A stretch of DNA of 31,105 bases, taken from the NCBI GenBank assembly GCA_009695405.1, contig SIAZ01000006.1:1-31105 (forward strand). Reading direction: 5' to 3'. A program made the position numbers and the translations under genes. Under the pieces are notes generated by a model that was given only the letters and a program-made list of their open reading frames with translations, made no database searches and was not told where the DNA came from. The DNA is from Pedosphaera sp. GTDB lineage: Bacteria > Verrucomicrobiota > Verrucomicrobiia > Limisphaerales > UBA9464. How positions within the stretch are numbered: position 1 is the first letter of the stretch; every line of letters begins with the position of its first letter. This document shows positions 9,201 to 15,770 of the stretch, piece by piece.

Positions 9201-9801
9201 GTTCTCGTGGACCAGTGCGCGCTAGAATGTCGCCGGCAACTTGTTCACGTAAAAAGGTCGAGTAGGGTTTGTCCGCGTTGAAGGCATCAATGACGTAATT
9301 CCGGTAACGCCAAGCAACAGGTACGGGATAGTCTGCTGTCTCCCCCGCTGTATCGGCATAACGGACCACATCCAACCAGTGACGCCCCCAGCGTTCGCCG
9401 TACTGGGGGGAAGCGAGTAGGCGATCGACTAAACGCTCGTAGGCTTCCGGTGCTAAATCTGCCTCAAATAGTTCCGTAGACTCCGCCGACGGAGGTAAGC
9501 CGGTCAGATCAAAAGAAACCCGGCGGATCAATGCACTTCGGGTTGCTTCGGGTACCGGAAGGATACCATCCGCTTCGAGTTTCTGAAGAATAAATCGATC
9601 GAGAGATGTCCGGCACCATCCGCTGTTAGTGACGACCGGTATCTTCGGATCGGTCACAGATTGAAAGGCCCAATGAGGTACCGGTGATGGGGCGGCATGG
9701 GTAGGCAAAGTGAGCACCCCAAAGACAACCGCAGCAAGAGACCTTCTTAGAAAAGAGACACCTCCCAGTAGGGCCCAACCAAAAAGCTTTCGAAAACTCA
9801 T
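6241..9801 (-). CDS. PSD1-type protein, DUF1549 + DUF1553, with two inserted beta modules
   Basis: This is a 1186-residue exported protein. A signal peptide covers about 1-37. DUF1549 spans about 65-275 and contains LGCARCHAHKFDPIS, so it has one CxxCH haem-c-type motif (C248, C251, H252) inside the domain. DUF1553 runs from about 873 to the end (LANWLTDPKNPLTARVMVNR, LHRLILQSAVYRQ, RRTTTVPTQALFFLNDP). Between them are two related modules of about 200 residues (337-536 and 572-768), each opening with DGDFE and closing with an LDNIS or VDNFA strand; they look like jelly-roll or concanavalin-like carbohydrate-binding folds. The usual N-terminal cytochrome (PSCyt1) domain is absent. Its start codon overlaps the stop of the upstream DUF1501 gene (ATGA), so the two are translationally coupled. 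The function is unknown; a role in polysaccharide handling is an inference. Confidence 0.92.
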   Translation of the reverse strand: MSFRKLFGWALLGGVSFLRRSLAAVVFGVLTLPTHAAPSPVPHWAFQSVTDPKIPVVTNSGWCRTSLDRFILQKLEADGILPVPEATRSALIRRVSFDLTGLPPSAESTELFEADLAPEAYERLVDRLLASPQYGERWGRHWLDVVRYADTAGETADYPVPVAWRYRNYVIDAFNADKPYSTFLREQVAGDILARTGPRERYSEQVTATGFLALSRRFGFDSENYHHLTLQDTIDTLGQAALGLTLGCARCHAHKFDPISLEDYYGLYGIFQSTRYAFPGSEQKQRYRALTPLIPLEESHLQWVEFEQRIASLSSTLQRIQRSVPSVVLRSSDELDGDFEMQAPAAGGSNGVLVPPWVYQGLISVNTEAQSPFRHLHPIGRVGVRIESGTNGFHIRQALHLSPQVTKQGLLHASFDFRIRAHTPSGPVPHRFWIGDSAKQSALEILLFPGSVSLRIDGKEEALGSFETGVWQTMQLTLDLKTRTVSGHLGHPGKILDFGPRAMSSSWNGRLAEFGMDSKPLDGAVRDQIDLDNISASERPLPPVSTELGVQSVVGDNLDRWIKQVADLTGIDGDFELQSQASSLTNPWKLGPKGTVKIQATSQSPFQNVYSQGQQGLNLPNASSYNGFDQLFSRPWKADQTNRMEAGFDFRCAEVTKGGDGAWRIYFGHGPGSSSAVEFSINGQTFFQRNGDFHQPVQTLKVGEWYQVRVLLNLTRKTYTGWIASASGQSPFGGKFTPGWDGVLDFVFIDSQSHLSGVRPSLDVDNFALGTAVLSPFGTVLSSTTVPRASSRGDQLKQLRATIATTTDRAQKELETLLVEGPFELAYGVSEGTPQDARIQLRGEPEHLGETVPRRLLAAVGGGLIPSTTTGSGRLELANWLTDPKNPLTARVMVNRLWTYHFGRGLVSTPNDFGQRGQPPTHSALLDHLANLFVSEGWSIKSLHRLILQSAVYRQQSDWTPSQNQRTESIGTQPDCPEPGVPSLFQTGTLHRTESHFSPFPRRRLGAEETRDSLLLVSGILDLSMGREHPFPLPTGWGFSQHGPFSAVYEQSRRSVYLMTQRIKRHPLLTLFDGPDPNASTAGRRTTTVPTQALFFLNDPFVHSNAAALALRSAVTGENDRDRVCRLYRLTLSRSPTAIEQSNALDFLKAYRAAQSASPAVGSLQSSGFEAFARVLFGSNEFLTVD

Positions 9802-11243
9802 GCGAGAATGCCCTTCACAACGTCGCCGTGGACATCAGTCAACCGGAAATCTCTTCCCTGAAAACGATAGGTAAGTTTCCAATGATCCATTCCGAATAAA
9901 TGCAGGAGCGTGGCATGTAGATCATGGACATGAACTTTGTTTTCTGTGGCATAAAATCCAAAATCATCGGTCTGCCCATAGACGGTTCCCGGTTTGATCC
10001 CTCCACCCGCCATCCACACGGTGTATCCATGTGGATGATGATCGCGCCCAATTTGATCCGATCGGAGGCCCCCTTGCATCATCGGAGTGCGCCCAAACTC
10101 ACCTCCCCAAAGCACCAATGTCTCATCAAGCAACCCTCTCTCTTTTAAATCTTGCACCAATGCCACAGCGGGTTGATCTGTCTCGACACAGCGTTTTTTT
10201 AGATCAAAGACTAGATTTCCGTCACTGCCCCCATGATGATCCCAACCTCGATGATAGAGTTGTACAAATCGAACTCCCCGCTCCACAAGACGACGCGCTA
10301 AAAGGCAGTTATTAGCAAAAGAAGCCTGACCTGGAGTCGTGGCGTAAGAAGCATGAACTCGCGGTGTTTCTTTCGAAATATCCATCACCTCCGGCACACT
10401 CGTTTGCATTCGGTAAGCGAGTTCATAAGAAGCAATTCGCGTTTGGATTTCGGGATCACCCAGCAGGTCATACCGACGCGTATTTAAATCCTTTAAGGCG
10501 TCCAGCGACTGACGACGACGACGACTTCCCATGCCTTCTGGATTACTGACAAAAAGGACAGGATCACCCTGCGACCTGAGAGTCACCCCCTGATGAACCG
10601 TTGGCAGAAAACCGCTACCCCAAGCTGCGTTGGTGAGGGGTTGGCCCGCCCCGGTCATCAAGACTACAAATGCGGGCAGATCCTTATTAACGCTCCCGAG
10701 GCCGTAACTGAACCAAGCCCCCATTCCAGGGTGTCCTGCTAACTGCGCCCCAGTATTCATGAAGAGAGTCGCCGGATCATGATTGAATGCCTCCGAATGG
10801 AAGCCCTTCACAAAACACACGTCGTCCACAACCGATTTCATATGGGGCAGCAGTTCACTGAGCCAAGCCCCCGATTTACCGTATTGCGAAAAGGAGTAAG
10901 GGGAGGCGAGTAGTTTGGATTGTTTGCCGATTTGGGCTAAACGAATGTTCCTTACCAATTCCTCAGGCACCAACTGACCATTGCGTTTAACTAATTCTGG
11001 TTTCGGATCAAAGAGGTCGAGATGGGAAGGTCCGCCGGACTGAAACAAGTAGATGATGTTCTTGGCTCTAGGCGCAAAGTGCGGGCGACCCAATACCGAC
11101 TGAAGAGTGTCCGATGCAACTAATTGATCCTCGAATAAGGATTTTAATGCCATGGCACCGACACCCGCTCCGCAGCGCTGGAAAAACAGTCGACGAGTCG
11201 ATTCGCGGAGGGACTCGAGCGGCGAAGTATATGTGAACTTCAT
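9798..11243 (-). CDS. DUF1501 protein (first gene of operon)
   Basis: This is a 481-residue DUF1501 protein with a twin-arginine leader (RRLFFQRCGAGVGAMAL). Motifs include LFQSGGPSHLDLFDPKPEL, NHDPATLFMNTG, WFSYGLGSVNKDLPAFVVL, LWGGEFGRTPMMQG, GRDHHPHGYTVWMAGGG and HVHDLHATLLHLFGMDH. It is the usual partner of PSD1 proteins in planctomycetes and verrucomicrobia, and its stop overlaps the PSD1 start here. It opens the minus-strand operon; the 370-bp region upstream should hold the promoter, but I cannot pick one with confidence. The two DUF1501 proteins of this operon clearly differ in sequence, so they are old paralogues rather than a recent duplication. Confidence 0.93.
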   Translation of the reverse strand: MKFTYTSPLESLRESTRRLFFQRCGAGVGAMALKSLFEDQLVASDTLQSVLGRPHFAPRAKNIIYLFQSGGPSHLDLFDPKPELVKRNGQLVPEELVRNIRLAQIGKQSKLLASPYSFSQYGKSGAWLSELLPHMKSVVDDVCFVKGFHSEAFNHDPATLFMNTGAQLAGHPGMGAWFSYGLGSVNKDLPAFVVLMTGAGQPLTNAAWGSGFLPTVHQGVTLRSQGDPVLFVSNPEGMGSRRRRQSLDALKDLNTRRYDLLGDPEIQTRIASYELAYRMQTSVPEVMDISKETPRVHASYATTPGQASFANNCLLARRLVERGVRFVQLYHRGWDHHGGSDGNLVFDLKKRCVETDQPAVALVQDLKERGLLDETLVLWGGEFGRTPMMQGGLRSDQIGRDHHPHGYTVWMAGGGIKPGTVYGQTDDFGFYATENKVHVHDLHATLLHLFGMDHWKLTYRFQGRDFRLTDVHGDVVKGILA

Positions 11244-11616
11244 GACAGTCTAAAAAGTGGGCGGAGAAGCGATCAAGGTACTGGAAATAAAAGGCCGTAG
11301 CCACGGGAATTATAGCTGAGACCCAAAACTCCACTCAAGTAAAATTTGAGGGGACAGCCTTGTTGTATTTTCAGGTGAACATCTAACCTGCCCTCATAAT
11401 GGCTTGCCTCTGTTGTAGTGGCGACCTAGCAACCACTTTTAGCTCACCGCCTAGGGATCGTCGGGGGCGATCTTTACGCAACTTGAACTCAGAAACGCGA
11501 TGCCATTCCCTCCAGAACTTTTGCTGATCTGATTGTTGAATAATTAACCTCTCTCGCTGTACCATAAGGGCGATGGCGAATTGGCAACTTACTTCAGCGA
11601 TGACGCGACTGGCTCT
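11244..11616. other. Gene-free divergent intergenic region
   Basis: This 373-bp gap separates the DUF1501 operon (minus) from the DUF547 gene (plus), so it should carry promoters for both. A 60-codon open frame on the minus strand (11383-11565) has no recognisable features and I do not call it a gene. No strong dyad or terminator is visible. Confidence 0.5.
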
Positions 11617-12384
11617 ATGACTTGGCCAAAGGCTCTCGTGGCTTTAATCCTTAACAGTTGCTTCTTGTTTTGTATCCGAACTGAGACTTTCGACTTCTCT
11701 CATACTCGACTGACTCAGGTTCTTGGTACCTCAGTCAAAAACGGGGTCGTTGACTACAGTGCCTTAAAAAGCGCGCCTACCGAACTAACCCACTATTTGG
11801 ATACTTTAGACTCCGTCTCGGAAACTGAGTTTCAAACATGGCCGAAAGAGGATCGACTTGCCTTTCTGATCAACCTTTATAATGGCTCTGTTCTCCGCCT
11901 GATTGTCGATCATTATCCGGTGGCAAGCATTCGCGATATTGGCGGTATATTCGGATCCCCTTGGAAGCAAAAGTGTGTGCGAGCTTGGGGGAAATTACTC
12001 ACTTTGGAGACTTTGGAACATCAGATTATCCGCCCGAAATACGCTGAGTCACGGATCCATTTTGCTCTGGTCTGTGCTGCAAAAAGCTGTCCGCAGATTC
12101 GAAGCGAGGCTTACGTCGGAAAACAACTCGATGAACAACTGGATCATCAAGGGAAAGTGTTTCTCGCAGACAGAAATAAAAACTGGATAGAGCGCGACTC
12201 TTTTACACTTCATTTATCTCCTATTTTTAAGTGGTATAGCTCCGATTTTAGAGCACCAGGCGTTACCCTTATCAATGCGATTACTCCTTTCATTTCTCCC
12301 GAAGAAGCAGGGTGGCTGAAACAGAATTCTAAAGAATGGAGTCTTCGCTACATGCGTTACGACTGGCGCCTCAACGGAAAATAA
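11617..12384 (+). CDS. DUF547 domain protein, exported
   Basis: This is a 255-residue DUF547 (PF04784) protein of unknown function. The start chosen is the ATG at 11617, because it puts a hydrophobic signal-like segment (ALVALILNSCFLFC) at the N-terminus; a TTG at 11581 would add 12 residues. Family landmarks are GVVDYSALK, RLAFLINLYNGSVLRLIV, the SIRDIGGIFGSPWK segment, and IHFALVCAAKSCPQIR with its conserved His, Cys, Ser and Cys. It is also close to the RYMRYDWRLN ending seen in many DUF547 proteins. It is convergent with rsmA (121 bp gap) and has no partner. Many bacteria carry it as an exported or lipid-anchored protein; the Cys residues in the leader do not form a clear lipobox. Confidence 0.88.
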   Translation: MTWPKALVALILNSCFLFCIRTETFDFSHTRLTQVLGTSVKNGVVDYSALKSAPTELTHYLDTLDSVSETEFQTWPKEDRLAFLINLYNGSVLRLIVDHYPVASIRDIGGIFGSPWKQKCVRAWGKLLTLETLEHQIIRPKYAESRIHFALVCAAKSCPQIRSEAYVGKQLDEQLDHQGKVFLADRNKNWIERDSFTLHLSPIFKWYSSDFRAPGVTLINAITPFISPEEAGWLKQNSKEWSLRYMRYDWRLNGK

Positions 12385-12505
12385 GTAGAGCCTCGGCCGA
12401 GTACTAAAGTTGCGTTTCTAGGTCTCCACTTTCCAGAGTTTGCTCAAGGTGCAATGGAGGCATTATTTCCAATTAAGGTGCTGACTGGGCCTCTTATAAA
12501 ATCAC

Positions 12506-13423
12506 TCAGTGAGGGAGGTTTCGTCCCAGTAATTGAGTTAGGGCAACAAAGGTCTCCACACCTAATTTTTCAGCACGCTCAGTGGTTGAAATGCCGCAGG
12601 CCTCAAAACTTTCGGCGAGAAGATCTGCTGGCCACTGTTGTTTAAGCAGTTTGAGCATCATTTTGCGTCTTTGTGAAAAAGCGAGTTTGACCAATCGAAC
12701 AAAGTTTTCTGATTCCGTAGGCCCCAATAAAGGTGCGGGCCGTCGAATCAATGTCACACAGGCGGAATCCACTTCTGGCGCTGGATAAAAACAGCTGCGA
12801 GGAATGCCAAACCACTCTTTGACTTCGAATTGGAGTCCTAACAAAAGGGTGAGAATCCCGTAGTCGTCGGTGTCTGGCGCAGCAGCGATGCGACGAACAA
12901 CTTCCGCTTGGAGAGTCGCTACCATCCGATCCGGCGGCACGAGGGCCATGGCTAATTCAACCAGAATAGGTGACGCGACCGAGTAGGGTAGATTAGCTAC
13001 TAATTTCCAACCAGTCCAGTCACGGCGAGTTGCCTGAAGCCAACGGAGTGCGTCCGCATGCAGCAATCCTCCTTCTTCAAAAGAACCGATAGATAGATTC
13101 TCTGTCACCTGTTCTACTGTCGACTCTAAGGGGGGGGCGTTTATCTCAATTCCCCCTCGAAATGAAGGGAACCGCTCGCGGAGGACCTGAACCAAGCGTT
13201 CGTCTTTTTCAATCGCAAAAACTGACGCAGATTGGGTTAAAAGGGATTCAGTGAGTGGACCCAATCCGGGCCCTATTTCGAGAACTCGATCGGTCGGGAT
13301 CAAACCGGCCGAAGCAACGATCCGTCGAAGTTGGTTTCCATCATGGAGAAAGTTCTGGCCGAGAGACTTGGTGAGCTGAATACCACGGGATTCGAGCAGT
13401 TGCCGCATTTCATTCAGTGTCAC
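12506..13423 (-). CDS. rsmA: 16S rRNA (adenine(1518)-N6/adenine(1519)-N6)-dimethyltransferase
   Basis: This is RsmA (KsgA), which dimethylates two adjacent adenines in the 3' terminal helix of 16S rRNA during small-subunit maturation, using SAM. Motifs are KSLGQNFLHD (19-28), the SAM loop LEIGPGLGPLTESLL (48-62), the acidic IEKDERL strand and the catalytic NLPY (144-147). At 305 residues it is longer than E. coli RsmA (273), mainly through an insertion at about 85-120. It starts with GTG at 13423, and its first bases overlap the stop of the upstream aminotransferase gene (GTGA), so it is the last gene of a coupled queE > aminotransferase > rsmA operon. Confidence 0.96.
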   Translation of the reverse strand: MTLNEMRQLLESRGIQLTKSLGQNFLHDGNQLRRIVASAGLIPTDRVLEIGPGLGPLTESLLTQSASVFAIEKDERLVQVLRERFPSFRGGIEINAPPLESTVEQVTENLSIGSFEEGGLLHADALRWLQATRRDWTGWKLVANLPYSVASPILVELAMALVPPDRMVATLQAEVVRRIAAAPDTDDYGILTLLLGLQFEVKEWFGIPRSCFYPAPEVDSACVTLIRRPAPLLGPTESENFVRLVKLAFSQRRKMMLKLLKQQWPADLLAESFEACGISTTERAEKLGVETFVALTQLLGRNLPH

Positions 13424-14787
13424 GGAAGAGTCCTTTTCATTTTCGATTTTTTAGATAAGCCCAAGGTTAGACCCAGCTTATGGTCGAGCACTTCATCTAA
13501 GACAGAGAGGGTTTTGAGCAGATCGCTTTCAGGAAGTGTGAGCGGGGGAGTCAGGCTGATCACCTCAGCATGAGCGCCCTCGGGCAGAAGAATGAAACCT
13601 CGAGCCAGCATTTCTTTAATCACTTCGAGTGAAAGAAGTGTGGCGGGTGACCCGTCGGCATTCTGTAATTCGATACCAGCCATCAGACCCAGAGCAGAGA
13701 CCCGGCGAATTGTGGCAGGATAGCGATGGGCTATTGCGGTAAGACCCGATTCAAGGATGCGCCCGAGGCTGGCAGCTCGTTGGGGCAAGCGTTTGCTACG
13801 GAGTTCTTGAATTTGAGCGAGGGCCATTGCGCAGCCAACCGGATGTCCAAGAAAGGTGCTGGTGTGAATGGATTCCCCATTGGAGGGAGGCCATCGGTCC
13901 ATCCAATGGGCGCGGCCGACACAGGCACTCATTGGAAACCCGCCAGTCAGGGCTTTGCCCAGACAAATAAGGTCTGGAATCACTCGGGAATGTTCGCAAG
14001 CAAACCAAGTCCCAGTGCGGCCAAAGCCTGTGTAAATCTCATCAAGAATCAGCAGAGCACCATGGCGATCGGCGAGAGACCGTAGTAGTTGAAGAAACTC
14101 AGGAGGAGGAATTCGGATACCGCCCCGAGCTTGCATGGGTTCGACTAAAATCGCCCCGATATCACCGGCCGCAAAGAGGTTTTCTAATTCTGCTTGGTGC
14201 TCTAAGAGATTGTATCCCGCCTGATCCGGAAAGGAGGCAAACTGTCCAAATCCGCCAATCTGATTTAGAAATGGTGCGCGAAAATGAGATCGTTCGGTGC
14301 CGTTTAAGGCTCCATAGCCAAGACCGTGGTAGCCGCCGCGAAAGGCGATAATGCCCGACTTACCCGTAGCGATTCGAGCGGTCTTCAGTGCGGCTTCAAC
14401 CGCTTCAAACCCGGACGATCCAAAGATGACTTTTCCATGCTCTCGTGATCCACTCCCAGTTGTCCAGCGTTCAAAAGTTATTCGACTCAGTTCCCGAGCT
14501 AATCCAGCTTTCAGAGGATGGGGATGCACATCGCCCATGGCATGCAAAAGAATACCCATTTGCTGACGACCCGCTCGAACGACCGCAGGATTCGCGTGAC
14601 CTGCGGCAGCGACACCGAAGGCGGCGGTGAGATCTAAATACCGGCGTCCTTCAGCATCAATGACGGCGCAACCTCGCGCCTGAGTCCAAACAATGGGCCA
14701 ACCCCCGTCAGGATCGATAAACAAGACGTTTGGCGATTCATAGTGGCGCAACTGCCGTAATGTTTTGGACGTAGACCCAAGCATCAC
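13420..14787 (-). CDS. Class III PLP-dependent aminotransferase
   Basis: This is a 455-residue fold-type I, class III aminotransferase of the acetylornithine / 4-aminobutyrate group. The cofactor-binding features are GSSGFEAVEAALKTAR (phosphate site), FRGGYHG, LLILDEIYTGFGRTG with Asp249, and the Schiff-base lysine Lys278 in CLGKALTGGFP. A Thr in HTSTFLGHP is the usual second-subunit phosphate contact. The substrate is not determinable by eye. It starts at ATG 14787 in a 4-nt overlap with the queE stop and overlaps the rsmA start at its own end. No arginine, lysine or GABA pathway genes are nearby, so its presence between two RNA-modification genes is unexplained. Confidence 0.9.
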   Translation of the reverse strand: MMLGSTSKTLRQLRHYESPNVLFIDPDGGWPIVWTQARGCAVIDAEGRRYLDLTAAFGVAAAGHANPAVVRAGRQQMGILLHAMGDVHPHPLKAGLARELSRITFERWTTGSGSREHGKVIFGSSGFEAVEAALKTARIATGKSGIIAFRGGYHGLGYGALNGTERSHFRAPFLNQIGGFGQFASFPDQAGYNLLEHQAELENLFAAGDIGAILVEPMQARGGIRIPPPEFLQLLRSLADRHGALLILDEIYTGFGRTGTWFACEHSRVIPDLICLGKALTGGFPMSACVGRAHWMDRWPPSNGESIHTSTFLGHPVGCAMALAQIQELRSKRLPQRAASLGRILESGLTAIAHRYPATIRRVSALGLMAGIELQNADGSPATLLSLEVIKEMLARGFILLPEGAHAEVISLTPPLTLPESDLLKTLSVLDEVLDHKLGLTLGLSKKSKMKRTLP

Positions 14788-15560
14788 ACACCTCGTTCGT
14801 CAGGTGGCCAGATGAATTTGTGCATCTGTAATTGGAACCGTGCCAGGACATGATCAGCAATCATCGCCTCAACGAGTTCTTGTCGGCGAATCGGACGATG
14901 CCCTTCTGGAATAGCTTTCAACGAGGGATCTTTTTGATGCGCCAGTAACGGCGCAACCCAAGAAAAAAGAAGCGGACAAATCCGATCCAATTGATATTTG
15001 GCAATAGTTTCTTTGGCCCACGCATAGTCTTCCCATGATCCGATGACAAACTTCACCTCATCCGTGGATTTTAGATGCTGGATATTTTCCCAGCGATTAC
15101 GCGAAACCTCGCCACTCCCAGGACATTTTAAGTCCATAATTCGCCGGATACGCGGGTCCAGTTTAGAAATAGAGTGCGCGCCGCTGGTCTCCACTAGAAC
15201 GGTAAACCCATCATCAGCGAGTTGGCCCATAATTCGCCCCGCATTGGGTTGAAGCAAGGGTTCGCCACCGGTAAATTCTACCAGTGGAAGCCTGTGTCGT
15301 GCCGTATCGGTGCCCGCAATAATCTGCACAGAAGTTAGGGAACGTTCCGTTTGAAAGTAGGGCTCCGAAAGTCGGAGAACTTCGGCGCGCACCTCCGAAA
15401 GCGCCCATTTTCGGCCCTCGGTGAAGGCGTAAGCTGTGTCACAGTAGGAGCAGCGTAAATTGCAGGCGGTAAGCCTAACAAAGACGCAGGGTAGTCCTGC
15501 AAACGTACTCTCGCCCTGGAGGCTGAGGTAGACTTCATTGATGAGGAGAGTCTCCGGCAC
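14784..15560 (-). CDS. queE: 7-carboxy-7-deazaguanine synthase (radical SAM)
   Basis: This is QueE, the radical SAM enzyme that contracts 6-carboxy-tetrahydropterin to 7-carboxy-7-deazaguanine in the queuosine/7-deazapurine pathway. The N-terminus reads INEVYLSLQGESTFAGLPC, followed by the cluster motif CNLRCSYCDT (Cys33, Cys37, Cys40) and the SAM-binding VEFTGGEPLLQ (GGE at 98-100). At 258 residues it is somewhat long, with about 15 extra residues just before the GGE strand. It starts at a GTG with a TAAGG ribosome site seven bases upstream. It is the first gene of the operon and divergent from the PVC cytochrome gene. No queC, queD or queF is in the window. Confidence 0.95.
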   Translation of the reverse strand: MPETLLINEVYLSLQGESTFAGLPCVFVRLTACNLRCSYCDTAYAFTEGRKWALSEVRAEVLRLSEPYFQTERSLTSVQIIAGTDTARHRLPLVEFTGGEPLLQPNAGRIMGQLADDGFTVLVETSGAHSISKLDPRIRRIMDLKCPGSGEVSRNRWENIQHLKSTDEVKFVIGSWEDYAWAKETIAKYQLDRICPLLFSWVAPLLAHQKDPSLKAIPEGHRPIRRQELVEAMIADHVLARFQLQMHKFIWPPDERGV

Positions 15561-15636
15561 GGGTTGACCTTAGCAGCGAGTCTGATCCGAGACCACAGAG
15601 TTGAAGCGTAAATCTCGGCAAGTTCACTCAACCGAA

Positions 15637-15649
15637 ATGAACGGTTCAT
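15637..15649. promoter_or_regulatory. Possible operator palindrome
   Basis: ATGAACGGTTCAT is a perfect 6+1+6 dyad in the 210-bp divergent region between queE (minus) and the PVC haem protein gene (plus). A ten-base match to one strand of it (AACCGTTCAT) recurs at 15745-15754, just before the ribosome site of the PVC gene. It could bind a dimeric regulator; no regulator gene is nearby, so this is only a candidate. Confidence 0.25.
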
Positions 15650-15770
15650 CTACTTTAAAATCGGTACACTCTTGGAGGCCTAAAATCAGAAGATCATGGA
15701 TTATCTTTGGTGCCTCTCACCTGTCGAGTTGACCTGCGGCAGGCAACCGTTCATCAAAGGGGTACGTCTA

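Noticed and set aside
11383..11565. 60-codon minus-strand open frame between DUF1501 and DUF547
   Set aside because: No recognisable motif, no ribosome site and a position in a promoter region; likely chance.
12392..12401. CTCGGCCGAG palindrome after DUF547
   Set aside because: Perfect but without a loop or a T tract; not a terminator, and too short to call otherwise.
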